Source of the DNA: Lachnospiraceae bacterium
Lineage (GTDB): Bacteria > Bacillota > Clostridia > Lachnospirales > Lachnospiraceae
Direction of reading: 5' to 3'
DNA: 15,334 bases
Assembly: GCA_016293925.1 (NCBI GenBank)
Contig: JAEDCX010000064.1
Location: 1 to 15,334 of the forward strand
The translations under genes and the position numbers were made by a program. Under the pieces are notes generated by a model that was not told the DNA's origin, made no database searches, and saw nothing but the letters and a program-made list of their open reading frames with translations. Shown here one piece after another: positions 1-6,044 of this stretch. Position 1 is the stretch's first letter; each line of letters opens with the position of its first letter.

Positions 1-80
1 AGGTAAATCATGATATGCCACAGCTTGTTGGGTAATCGTGCAACGAGAATATCATCAACCATCGAAGAAAGTTTAAAAAT

Positions 81-176
81 GCGACAAATCAACAGCTATA
101 TATACCATTTTGAAATGAAATTAAACTTGACCTTGTTGGAAACTGGTATTATATTAGGTTTATAAAAGCGACAAAT
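81..176. repeat. Pair of 9-bp direct repeats GCGACAAAT around the AbiEi-gene promoter
   Basis: GCGACAAAT occurs at 81-89 and again at 168-176. The first copy lies upstream of the predicted -35 box, and the second lies just downstream of the predicted -10 box, near the expected transcription start. AbiEi proteins are known to bind repeated sites in their own promoter and repress it, so these are candidate operator elements. That they are operators is inference; the exact repetition and its placement are seen directly. Confidence 0.45.
127..155 (+). promoter_or_regulatory. Predicted sigma-A-type promoter of the AbiEi-like gene
   Basis: TTGACC (127-132) is separated by 17 bases from TATATT (150-155). 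The expected start of transcription, about 162-165, lies just upstream of the second GCGACAAAT copy, so a protein bound there would block initiation or early elongation. The surrounding 200 bases are AT-rich and otherwise show no gene; a short open frame ending at position 33 may be the tail of an upstream gene but cannot be identified. Confidence 0.5.
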
Positions 177-225
177 TAGTTTACATATAACCCAAGTTGA
201 TTTATAAAACATGGAGGTGTTGATT

Positions 226-981
226 TTGAATTTGTATTTTGAACTATTGAAAACTCCAGTATTTACTGTGGAAGATGTAAATAAATATTATGACAATATG
301 GACAGCGCTCGCTCTGCAATCAAGCGATTGATGAAGGAGGGAATGGTGGCGAAAATCCGTAACAATATGTATACCTGCATCAGTGGAGAGACAGGGGCGC
401 CGGTTGCTAATCGATTTCAGATAGCAAGCAAGATTACGCCAACCTCTTATGTGTCTCACCATACCGCTATGGAATATTATGGGATAACCGATCAGGTATA
501 TTACGATGTCTATGTTGCATCAGAAACCAGCTTTCGAGAGTTTGATTTTGATGGATACACCTATCGATATGTGGCATCAAAGGATCTGGAAGGTGTGGAA
601 ACACCTGCTCTGAGCGGTGGGATCCGGATTACAAATCTTGAACGAACCGTAGTAGACTGCGTAAAGGATATGGATAAAATATCAGGAATTGAAGAGGTTC
701 TTCAGGACATTGGAAGTGTGAAATGGATGCAAGAAAAAAGAGTGTTGAAATATTTAGCCCTCTTGTCTAATCAGTTCCTATACCAGAAGATGGGATTTCT
801 TCTTTCTGGACATAAAGAGCAGATGGGGTTGTCAGATGAATTTTTTGATACCTGTAAAAGTCAAATAGGAAAGAGCAAGCGTTATTTGACTAAGGATATG
901 TCAGCTGGACGATATGTTGATGAGTGGAAGCTGGTGATTCCAGAGAATCTTTATAATTTGAAGAATGGGGTGATGGAATGA
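226..981 (+). CDS. AbiEi-like antitoxin / transcriptional regulator, orphan
   Basis: This looks like the antitoxin half of a type IV AbiE toxin-antitoxin system. The first ~60 residues form a winged-helix-like segment (LLKTPVFTVEDV, then an SAIKRLMKEG helix and an R-N-N-M-Y-T strand). They are followed by the usual core with SYVSHHTAMEYYGI and the ITNLERTVVDCV block. Family members repress their own promoter and neutralise a cognate nucleotidyltransferase toxin. The start chosen is TTG at 226: GGAGGTG at 213-219 is six bases upstream, whereas the in-frame ATG at 211 overlaps that site and has no ribosome site of its own. From 226 the protein has 251 residues; from 211 it would have 256. The stop overlaps the next start (ATGA, 978-981), the layout normally seen between abiEi and abiEii, but the following ORF is not an AbiEii toxin. 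Family assignment is fairly sure; current function is uncertain. Confidence 0.75.
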   Translation: MNLYFELLKTPVFTVEDVNKYYDNMDSARSAIKRLMKEGMVAKIRNNMYTCISGETGAPVANRFQIASKITPTSYVSHHTAMEYYGITDQVYYDVYVASETSFREFDFDGYTYRYVASKDLEGVETPALSGGIRITNLERTVVDCVKDMDKISGIEEVLQDIGSVKWMQEKRVLKYLALLSNQFLYQKMGFLLSGHKEQMGLSDEFFDTCKSQIGKSKRYLTKDMSAGRYVDEWKLVIPENLYNLKNGVME

Positions 982-1712
982 AGATACGTATGGTGCATCC
1001 TATGAAAATAGTGAGTAGAATATTCTACATAATCGCTGTCGTATCGTTGGCGATGGGAGCATCTTTTCATGGATACAGAATGCATCCGGAGGATGTTTCG
1101 AAATACAATATAGGTATTACGATGGGAGTCGTAATGATTTCTGTATTTGCGATTTCACTTATTGTTGCAGTTATCTTGACAATATTAGCAAGAAAAGCAG
1201 AAAAAATCATAAACACACAAATTTTGGACACCCGGAAGTGCAATGATACGAGGAAAGCGGGGGGCATGATGAAGGAATATAAATTCTATGGTTGGCAGAC
1301 TGCAGATGTTCCGGCAGTGAATGAAGAATATAAAAAGGTTAAAGATCCAAGACATCTATATGATTTGTTGTCAGAGATCTGGTGTGCAGATACCTGCGCG
1401 CCAAGAATGAGAGATGGCTGGTCAAAAGAGAATATGACGCTGGGGCAGTGTTCGATTACGGCTTTTCTGGCACAGGATATTTTTGGTGGAGAGGTATATG
1501 GAATCCTAAGAAGTGGTGGTAACTATCACTGCTACAATGTGATTGGTGATTATGTATTTGATCTTACGAGTGAGCAGTTCGGTGACGAAGTTTTATCCTA
1601 TGAGGATAATCCTGTCCAAAGTCGTGAGGTTCATTTCGCCAAGGAAGAGAAACGATTGAGATATGAATACCTGAGAGAAGAGTTGAAGAAGTTAATAAAG
1701 AAAATACAGTAG
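978..1712 (+). CDS. Two-TM segment joined to a YunG-like domain
   Basis: The 244-residue product begins with about 95 residues holding two hydrophobic helices (roughly 11-31 and 45-71). These are followed by a soluble domain from about residue 97 that resembles the uncharacterised YunG family (LYDLLSEIWCADTCAPR, then GQCSITAFLAQDIFGG, then NYHCYNVIGDYVFDLTSEQF). GQC (C158), H184 and D195 are spaced like a papain/transglutaminase-type Cys-His-Asp set; this is inference, and I know of no proven activity. An internal ATG pair at 1266 and 1269 has a purine-rich stretch (GAGGAAAG) upstream and could start the YunG domain alone (148 residues). Translation is coupled to the AbiEi-like gene by an ATGA overlap. 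The first residues (MKIRMVHPMK) faintly recall an AbiEii N-terminus, so the ORF may result from a deletion that removed a toxin gene. Confidence 0.6.
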   Translation: MKIRMVHPMKIVSRIFYIIAVVSLAMGASFHGYRMHPEDVSKYNIGITMGVVMISVFAISLIVAVILTILARKAEKIINTQILDTRKCNDTRKAGGMMKEYKFYGWQTADVPAVNEEYKKVKDPRHLYDLLSEIWCADTCAPRMRDGWSKENMTLGQCSITAFLAQDIFGGEVYGILRSGGNYHCYNVIGDYVFDLTSEQFGDEVLSYEDNPVQSREVHFAKEEKRLRYEYLREELKKLIKKIQ

Positions 1713-1752
1713 AAAGAACACTGAAAAATGGGGGTGCAGGTGATGGCTATTT

Positions 1753-1932
1753 ATGCAATTTTTTATTGATGGAGTTGATTCTTATCCTTATTCTACGAAA
1801 GATGATGATAGAGTTATTCCCTTACTCGTATATGAAGAATGTGACGGATATGGAATGTATTATTCGTTACTGGAGAATGGGGAAAGAAAGATATTGAAGC
1901 AAAACACACCTAAGGGTGACGGTACGATTTAG
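1753..1932 (+). CDS. Possible 59-residue protein downstream of the YunG-like gene
   Basis: An ATG at 1753 opens a frame that runs to TAG at 1930-1932. A purine-rich stretch (GGGGGTGCAGG) lies about 12 bases upstream, farther than ideal. The product begins MQFFIDGVDSYPYSTKDDDR, is rich in acidic and aromatic residues and has a protein-like composition, unlike the hydrophobic or basic strings of chance frames here. It lies 40 bases after the YunG-like gene on the same strand. I do not recognise a family. It could be a real small gene, perhaps a partner of its neighbour, or the truncated start of a longer one. Confidence 0.4.
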   Translation: MQFFIDGVDSYPYSTKDDDRVIPLLVYEECDGYGMYYSLLENGERKILKQNTPKGDGTI

Positions 1933-2009
1933 CGGAAACCACTTTGCGATAAGTCTAGTTTTTCGGACACGGGATGATTTTTAATGCTTAAATGTGGCTG
2001 GAAATAGAG

Positions 2010-2038
2010 TTGCCTTATCGATGTTGAACATGTATAAT
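2010..2038 (+). promoter_or_regulatory. Strong predicted promoter of the endonuclease gene
   Basis: TTGCCT (2010-2015) and a perfect TATAAT (2033-2038) are 17 bases apart. Transcription would start near 2045, giving a leader of about 95 bases. It is the only good promoter in the 200-base gap between the small ORF and the endonuclease gene; nothing else was seen in that gap. Confidence 0.6.
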
Positions 2039-2139
2039 GAAATGTGCAGTATAACTACCAAAATCCGGGATTTGTTCCTCAGTCAGACAATAATACATTA
2101 CAACGGTGAGGAACGAAGACACCGACATTACGATTCAGA

Positions 2140-2907
2140 ATGATACCATTTATAACGAGAAGACAAAGAGCGGAAAAGAGAAAAAAGAGATTTCGGTTGA
2201 TTGCCATTGCTGTCATAGCAATGGCAATGATTTGTTTTGCGCTTATGTGGGCGTTGAACGGGAGAAGGGGGGAGGAGCCCGACGAGTACCGGGCATATCC
2301 GGACATTCCGGAGTATTGCGGACAGGCATATGCGGTGATCCATGGTAATGTGCCATTCTTCGAGGAGGCGGACAAGAACACGAACGCTTTCGAGTGTTAC
2401 AGTTCCCTGGACAGTCTCGGCAGATGCGGCGTTGCATACGCGAACGTCAGCAGAGAGCTGATGCCCACGGAAGCAAGAGGAGAGATTGGCAGTATCAAAC
2501 CATCCGGATGGCGCCAGGCAAAATACGAAGGGATTGTCGATTCCCGGCCGCCGTATTTGTATAACCGCTGTCATCTCATTGCTTACTGCCTGACTGCGGA
2601 GAATGCGAACGAGAAAAACCTGATTACGGGAACCAGATATATGAATGTGGAGGGGATGCTGCCGTTTGAGGAGCAGGTGGCAGGATATCTGGACCGGAAT
2701 GATAACCATGTATTATACCGGGTGACGCCGGTATTTGAAGGAGATAATCTGGTGGCAAGCGGCGTACTGATGGAAGCGTATTCCGTGGAGGATGAGGGAG
2801 CCGGAATCTGTTTCTGCGTGTTCTGCTACAATGTGCAGCCCGGGATTGAGATTGACTATCGGACGGGAGAGAGTATGCTGCAGGAGCATTCCGATCCGTC
2901 AGAGTGA
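2140..2907 (+). CDS. Membrane-anchored DNA/RNA non-specific endonuclease (EndA/NucA type)
   Basis: This 255-residue protein would cut DNA and/or RNA at the outer face of the membrane. A very basic N-terminus (residues 7-19) precedes one hydrophobic helix (about 20-39), then an extracellular nuclease domain of the beta-beta-alpha-metal type. The active-site block reads YNRCHLIAYCLTAENANEKN: H145 matches the general-base His of the DRGH motif and N160 the metal-ligand Asn. The first and third motif residues are Asn and Cys rather than Asp and Gly, a variant I recall from Firmicute relatives. Downstream stretches RYMNVEGMLPFEEQV and SGVLMEAYSVED are also typical. Relatives such as pneumococcal EndA serve DNA uptake or nucleotide scavenging; the role here is unknown. 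No good ribosome site precedes ATG 2140, but an in-frame stop at 2107-2109 rules out a longer start. A possible antisense frame covers much of the gene but is judged a shadow. Confidence 0.85.
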   Translation: MIPFITRRQRAEKRKKRFRLIAIAVIAMAMICFALMWALNGRRGEEPDEYRAYPDIPEYCGQAYAVIHGNVPFFEEADKNTNAFECYSSLDSLGRCGVAYANVSRELMPTEARGEIGSIKPSGWRQAKYEGIVDSRPPYLYNRCHLIAYCLTAENANEKNLITGTRYMNVEGMLPFEEQVAGYLDRNDNHVLYRVTPVFEGDNLVASGVLMEAYSVEDEGAGICFCVFCYNVQPGIEIDYRTGESMLQEHSDPSE

Positions 2908-2909
2908 CA

Positions 2910-2946
2910 GGGAACGGTATTCTGCATATTATATCCATCCGTTCCC
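2910..2946. repeat. Inverted repeat just after the endonuclease stop codon
   Basis: GGGAACGG (2910-2917) and CCGTTCCC (2939-2946) form a perfect 8-bp stem with a 21-base loop, beginning three bases after the stop codon TGA. The stem is followed by G and A residues rather than a T run, so it is not a standard intrinsic terminator on the plus strand. It may protect the 3' end of the mRNA or act together with other signals. Confidence 0.4.
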
Positions 2947-2962
2947 GGGGAAAAAATAATAC

Positions 2963-2994
2963 TTGACTCTCCCCTTAAGGGAAGAAGATATCAT
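2963..2994 (+). promoter_or_regulatory. MerR-type promoter with long spacer and central dyad
   Basis: TTGACT (2963-2968) and TATCAT (2989-2994) are 20 bases apart, too far for ordinary sigma-A use. The spacer carries the dyad CTCCCCTTAAGGGAAG (2969-2984; perfect core CCCTTAAGGG). A spacer of 19-20 bases with a dyad between the boxes is the hallmark of promoters that MerR-family activators switch on by twisting the DNA. No MerR gene is visible in the window, and the gene it would drive is broken. Confidence 0.6.
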
Positions 2995-3027
2995 CCTTCT
3001 TGTGAAGAAAAGCAAGGAGGTTTTTTT

Positions 3028-3190
3028 ATGGAGGAACAATGTATCAGTGTTAGGAATCTGACAAAATCCTTTGGCGACGCACCGTTGTAGACAATCTGTC
3101 ATTTGATGTGAAGCAGGGTGAAGTCTTCGCACTTCTGGGACACAACGGAGCGGGGGGAGAGCATTACCGCGCAGTATCTGCGCAAACATG
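3028..3190 (+). pseudogene. Remnant of an ABC transporter ATP-binding gene, frameshifted and truncated
   Basis: A near-perfect ribosome site (AAGGAGG, 3014-3020) precedes ATG 3028. The frame reads MEEQCISVRNLTKSFGD, a typical ABC ATPase N-terminus, then hits TAG at 3088. Moving one frame restores TVVDNLSFDVKQGEVFALLG followed by HNGAG, the start of Walker A. A second shift there removes the Walker A Lys (GAG is followed by GESI rather than KST), and the similarity then ends. At least two indels and loss of the remaining ATPase make the gene dead. GHNGAG is common in CcmA-like exporter ATPases and fits an efflux gene once switched by a MerR regulator. A perfect short palindrome (GCGCAG-TAT-CTGCGC, 3169-3183) lies at the break and may mark the deletion joint. 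Confidence 0.75.
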
Positions 3191-3296
3191 CACCGTTCCG
3201 CTAGGAATATGTTGATATGAGCCATTGGCGCGGAAACCGGCCGGAAGGCGGTTGTGGGATGGCGGAATCTGTTCAGAGGCTTCTTTTACAATAATG

Positions 3297-3328
3297 AAAA
3301 CCCTTGTCACGGCTGTGGCAAGGGTTTT
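3297..3328. terminator. Bidirectional intrinsic terminator
   Basis: AAAACCCTTGTCAC (3297-3310) pairs with GTGGCAAGGGTTTT (3315-3328) around a 4-base loop; the only imperfection is one T-G wobble. The A/T ends make it work in both directions. It ends two bases before the stop codon of the leftward Xre gene (3330), so it mainly terminates that transcript while closing off rightward read-through from the broken ABC gene. Confidence 0.8.
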
Positions 3329-3329
3329 G

Positions 3330-3662
3330 CTAATTTCTGTAGGAAACAATGTATTTTATCATACGTAAAAGTTCTTTTTGATTATCGACGGATTGGTTCA
3401 TAATTATGTCGTAGCATTGATCCGCAACGGAATAGTCATGTCCATTGGAAGAGATATTCTGCATCAGGTCACTCATGGGATAGTCCAGGGCATTGCATAA
3501 CTTTTCAAGGCTTTCTATGGTGAGATTTTTCTCTCCTCTCTCAACCTGTCCGATATAGGTCGGATGCAGATTGGCAAGCTCGGCAACCTGTTCCTGTGTA
3601 TACCCTTTTTCTATTCTCTTACATCTCAATTTCTTACCTACCCTGTCTGCAATTAAACTCAT
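3330..3662 (-). CDS. Xre-family helix-turn-helix regulator
   Basis: This 110-residue protein has a Cro/C1-type helix-turn-helix at residues 6-66 (GKKLRCKRIEKGYTQEQVAE, then NLHPTYIGQVERGEKNLTIE, then LEKLCNALDYPMSDL). A short C-terminal helical tail ends in LLRMIKYIVSYRN and probably serves dimerisation or effector binding. It is likely a cytoplasmic DNA-binding repressor. The start is well supported: on the minus strand GGAGGTG (3667-3673) lies four bases before the ATG. The gene stands alone, with its own terminator. Targets are unknown; self-regulation is common in the family. A second regulator of the same size and layout lies at 14314-14661. No strong promoter was found upstream; a weak candidate lies around 3690-3720 in the AT-rich leader. 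Confidence 0.88.
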   Translation of the reverse strand: MSLIADRVGKKLRCKRIEKGYTQEQVAELANLHPTYIGQVERGEKNLTIESLEKLCNALDYPMSDLMQNISSNGHDYSVADQCYDIIMNQSVDNQKELLRMIKYIVSYRN

Positions 3663-3960
3663 GAAACACCTCCAATCTGTGTATCAGTTTAATTTTATAT
3701 ATATGCAACGATGACATGAATATACTACTAATATGAAACAATAGCGCATAAATACTATAAATTGTGTCAAGAATAGACCAGATACTGAGCGAATCGATAT
3801 CCATTTTTAAAAGTTGGTCTTTTTTGTCGGAATGTAGCCTGTTTTTGCATGATGGATTGAGGCCGGTGAGTAGCATCAATAAAATATTTTAGGGATGAAA
3901 GTCATACATTGCCATAAAGTGTATTTTGTTATGTCTTTTGACATGGTTCTAAACGAAGCA

Positions 3961-4008
3961 TTGTGTAAAGTGGGTACTGCCAGTGTATACAGTACCCATC
4001 TTTCACAA
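3961..4008. repeat. 48-base imperfect inverted repeat
   Basis: Two 19-base arms (3961-3979 and 3990-4008) match at 16 of 19 positions around a 10-base loop; the inner core TGGGTACTG / CAGTACCCA is perfect. A TTGACA box at 3938-3943 lies just upstream, but no convincing -10 box follows it at the right distance. There is no T run after the hairpin. It could be a structured RNA, a regulator site or the end of a lost mobile element. Confidence 0.5.
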
Positions 4009-4040
4009 AATTGGGAAAGACAATGTGAGGAACAGTAGTA

Positions 4041-4418
4041 ATGAAGATCATTTTTGATAATGTACTGATTAGGCGGGGATACTCTGAAGAGGACACAGAT
4101 AAGTAGGTAAAGAGAATAGTAGATGCATTGTATGGAAACCGTAAGCAGGCTTTAGGATGCATTGATGGCTTCTGTGCATGGGTAACAGGAATGATTTTAG
4201 CCGATATATTCAATAAAGATAGTATGTTAACATCAAAATAAATCAAACATACTGCCGAAATGCTATTGCTTTTTGCACCGAATTGTAATACTACAGTATT
4301 GGCAAAACGGCAGTAAAACAATTTTGTTGCCGAAATGATAAGGAGAAGAGAAAATTTTACGGAAGAACACATAAGGCAATTGGATGCTTTTTGCTTGAAA
4401 AGTGATTCTTTCAAATGA
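4041..4418 (+). pseudogene. Interrupted reading frame of unknown origin
   Basis: One plus-strand frame starting at ATG 4041 reads as protein-like sequence cut only by stops at 4104 (TAG), 4239 (TAA), 4314 (TAA) and 4416 (TGA). The pieces include IIFDNVLIRRGYSEEDTD, RIVDALYGNRKQALGCIDGF and EMIRRRENFTEEHIRQLDAF, which have mixed charged/hydrophobic composition typical of coding sequence. A weak GAGG lies upstream. I do not recognise the family. It may be a degenerate gene of about 125 codons, or one or two short unrelated ORFs; chance cannot be excluded. Confidence 0.25.
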
Positions 4419-4464
4419 GAGTAAACACCATGATACATTATCAGAAAAAGGAAAAAACCGTTTA

Positions 4465-4493
4465 TTGAACATAGATATCGTACTTGATATAAT
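4465..4493 (+). promoter_or_regulatory. Predicted promoter of the SGNH-DUF4358-MBOAT-DHHW operon
   Basis: TTGAAC (4465-4470) and a perfect TATAAT (4488-4493) are separated by 17 bases. Transcription would begin about 4500, leaving a leader of about 135 bases before ATG 4636. No terminator is visible between this promoter and the end of the DHHW gene, so the four genes are probably one transcript. Confidence 0.6.
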
Positions 4494-4635
4494 ACAGTTT
4501 ATGATGAATTGTGTCGAAGATTTGTGGGGAAATATGTGATGGAGGATACGTTGTGAGAATATTCTTTGTACAGGATAACTTTTTCCCATAATGAAGCGTC
4601 TAATATACAGAATGCACGGAGAGTGAGGAATAGAT

Positions 4636-5496
4636 ATGCAGCGGAAGTGGGGATATTTGTTTGCCGGTCTGGCGGCAGTTCTGATGGTGGGAGCGATTAT
4701 TGTGTGCGCGGCCAATCTGCCGGATAGTGTTGCAGAGGATGGAGTGAACAGGAAGGGCAGTCTGAGGGCGGATACACCGAACCCTCCGTTGTCGGATGGC
4801 GAGGCGGTGTCGGATGGTGAGACGCAAACGGATGGTGAAACGGAGACGGAAGTGGATAGCGATGCGGAACCGGTAGATGATTACGATTACTCCATGCCGG
4901 TGCCTCAGTCGGAGGCTGTTTCGGAGGAATATTTTGACGATGCCGTATTTATCGGGGATTCCAGAACGGAAGGGCTGATCATGTATACGGACCTTCCGAA
5001 TACAACCGCCTATACCGACAAGGGACTGATGGTGGATACCGTGTTTACGAAGCCCGTCATCAAACGGGACGGGAAGCAGATCACCGTGATGGATGCCTTG
5101 CGTGAGACGGAATTCGGTAAGGTGTATATTATGTTCGGCATCAATGAAACCGGCTGGTCCTATGATTACGTTTTCATAGAGAAGTACGGGAAACTGATCG
5201 ATGAGATCAGGGAGATCAATCCGGAAGCCAGCATCTATGTGCAGGAGATTATCCCGGTTACCCGCAAAGTATCCGATACCCATAGTTATGTGAAAAACAG
5301 TAAGATCAATGAGTACAATGAACTGATTCGGGAAATGGCGCAGGAGAAGAAGATCTATTATATCGATGTGGGCAACGCGGTCGCGGATGAGGACGGATGC
5401 CTGCCGGAGAATGCTGCGGTGGATGGAATTCATCTGAAGAAAACCTACTGTGAGATGTGGCTGGATTATTTGAAAACGCATACGGTATCCGGATAA
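4636..5496 (+). CDS. Membrane-anchored SGNH/GDSL hydrolase
   Basis: The 286-residue product has a short basic N-terminus and one hydrophobic helix (about 7-26). A flexible acidic, repeat-like linker follows (about 50-95, with SDGE, SDGE and TDGE units), then an SGNH hydrolase domain outside the membrane. Block I reads VFIGDSRTEG with nucleophile S109; the block III Asn is N170 (MFGINETG); the block V pair D263 and H266 lies in VDGIHLKK. All four hallmark elements are present, so it should be an active esterase or acyl-transfer enzyme. It is followed after 57 bases by DUF4358, MBOAT and DHHW genes, which suggests it removes or transfers acyl (probably acetyl) groups on a surface polymer. The start is ATG 4636 with GTGAGG about nine bases upstream. 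The substrate is not determined by the sequence. Confidence 0.85.
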   Translation: MQRKWGYLFAGLAAVLMVGAIIVCAANLPDSVAEDGVNRKGSLRADTPNPPLSDGEAVSDGETQTDGETETEVDSDAEPVDDYDYSMPVPQSEAVSEEYFDDAVFIGDSRTEGLIMYTDLPNTTAYTDKGLMVDTVFTKPVIKRDGKQITVMDALRETEFGKVYIMFGINETGWSYDYVFIEKYGKLIDEIREINPEASIYVQEIIPVTRKVSDTHSYVKNSKINEYNELIREMAQEKKIYYIDVGNAVADEDGCLPENAAVDGIHLKKTYCEMWLDYLKTHTVSG

Positions 5497-5556
5497 CAAG
5501 TACCGAATAGAACAAGTTTCTAAAAACTACAATAAATAATACGAGGATAAAGTGTA

Positions 5557-6027
5557 ATGAACGTGCGAAGAATTGTATCCGGGTGGATTGGGATCATGCT
5601 GAGCGTATTCCTGCTGTCCGGTTGTGCTGGCAGACAGGATGATATCGAGATAGATGTCCATGGATTGAGTAGTGAACTGCTCTCGCAGATTGCATTCGTG
5701 GATGAACTGAATGCGGTCGGAGAGTCCGTGATAGACAGGATCTACGGGATAGAGGATTATGTGCAGGCAGAGGTGTACATCGGCAGCGGTGCAACGGCGG
5801 AGGAAATTGCCGTGTTTGAGTTTGCCGATACGGAATCGGCCGCTGACGGACTGCAGCTGGCGTTGGAACGGATCGAGGACCAGAAGGCGGATTACGAAGC
5901 ATATATTCCCGAAGAGGTCAAAAAGCTGGATCGTGCCGTTGTGAAACGATACGGCAGATATGTGGTGGTGTGTGTTTCTGACAGTGAAATGGCAGAGGAG
6001 ATTATCACACAATATATAAACAAGTAG
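5557..6027 (+). CDS. DUF4358 lipoprotein
   Basis: This 156-residue protein starts with a lipoprotein signal peptide: basic start, hydrophobic stretch and lipobox LLSGC with the lipidated Cys at 23. The mature part resembles DUF4358 (ELLSQIAFVDELNAVGESVIDRIYGI, then EVYIGSGATAEEIAVFEF, ending in a strand RYVVVCVSD). Its biochemical role is unknown. DUF4358 genes recur beside MBOAT and DHHW/SGNH genes in Lachnospiraceae, so an accessory role in polymer O-acylation at the outer membrane face is likely; this is inference from context. A weak ribosome site (CGAGGATA) lies upstream of ATG 5557, and the next gene begins 17 bases after the stop. Confidence 0.8.
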   Translation: MNVRRIVSGWIGIMLSVFLLSGCAGRQDDIEIDVHGLSSELLSQIAFVDELNAVGESVIDRIYGIEDYVQAEVYIGSGATAEEIAVFEFADTESAADGLQLALERIEDQKADYEAYIPEEVKKLDRAVVKRYGRYVVVCVSDSEMAEEIITQYINK

Positions 6028-6044
6028 AACGGAGGGTGGTAACA

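Larger units (their letters stand above)
3663..4464. other. AT-rich gap without an intact gene; decayed sequence
   Basis: Between the start of the Xre gene and the promoter at 4465 there is no credible intact coding region on either strand. Open frames on the minus strand (for example 3929-4438) encode improbable Cys/Ser/Ile-rich strings without ribosome sites. The stretch holds a large imperfect hairpin at 3961-4008 and a plus-strand frame broken by stops at 4041-4418, both listed separately. It reads like an eroded insertion or gene remnant. Confidence 0.55.

Noticed and set aside
2910..2946. Hairpin after the endonuclease gene as an intrinsic terminator
   Set aside because: No T run follows the stem on the plus strand; it is kept only as an inverted repeat.
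3634..3879. Minus-strand open frame of 81 codons upstream of and overlapping the Xre start
   Set aside because: No ribosome site or recognisable motif, and it overlaps the well-supported start of the Xre gene.
3929..4438. Minus-strand open frame of 169 codons in the decayed stretch
   Set aside because: Cys/Ser/Ile-rich composition, no ribosome site and no domain pattern; the plus-strand reading in the same place looks more protein-like.
4600..5499. Minus-strand open frame of about 300 codons opposite the SGNH hydrolase gene
   Set aside because: It encodes an improbable Arg/His/Ile-rich repetitive string mirroring the acidic repeat linker on the plus strand; no family resemblance.
6036..6044. 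Earlier GTG start for the MBOAT gene
   Set aside because: It directly abuts the GGAGG ribosome site, leaving no spacer; GTG 6045 is correctly spaced.
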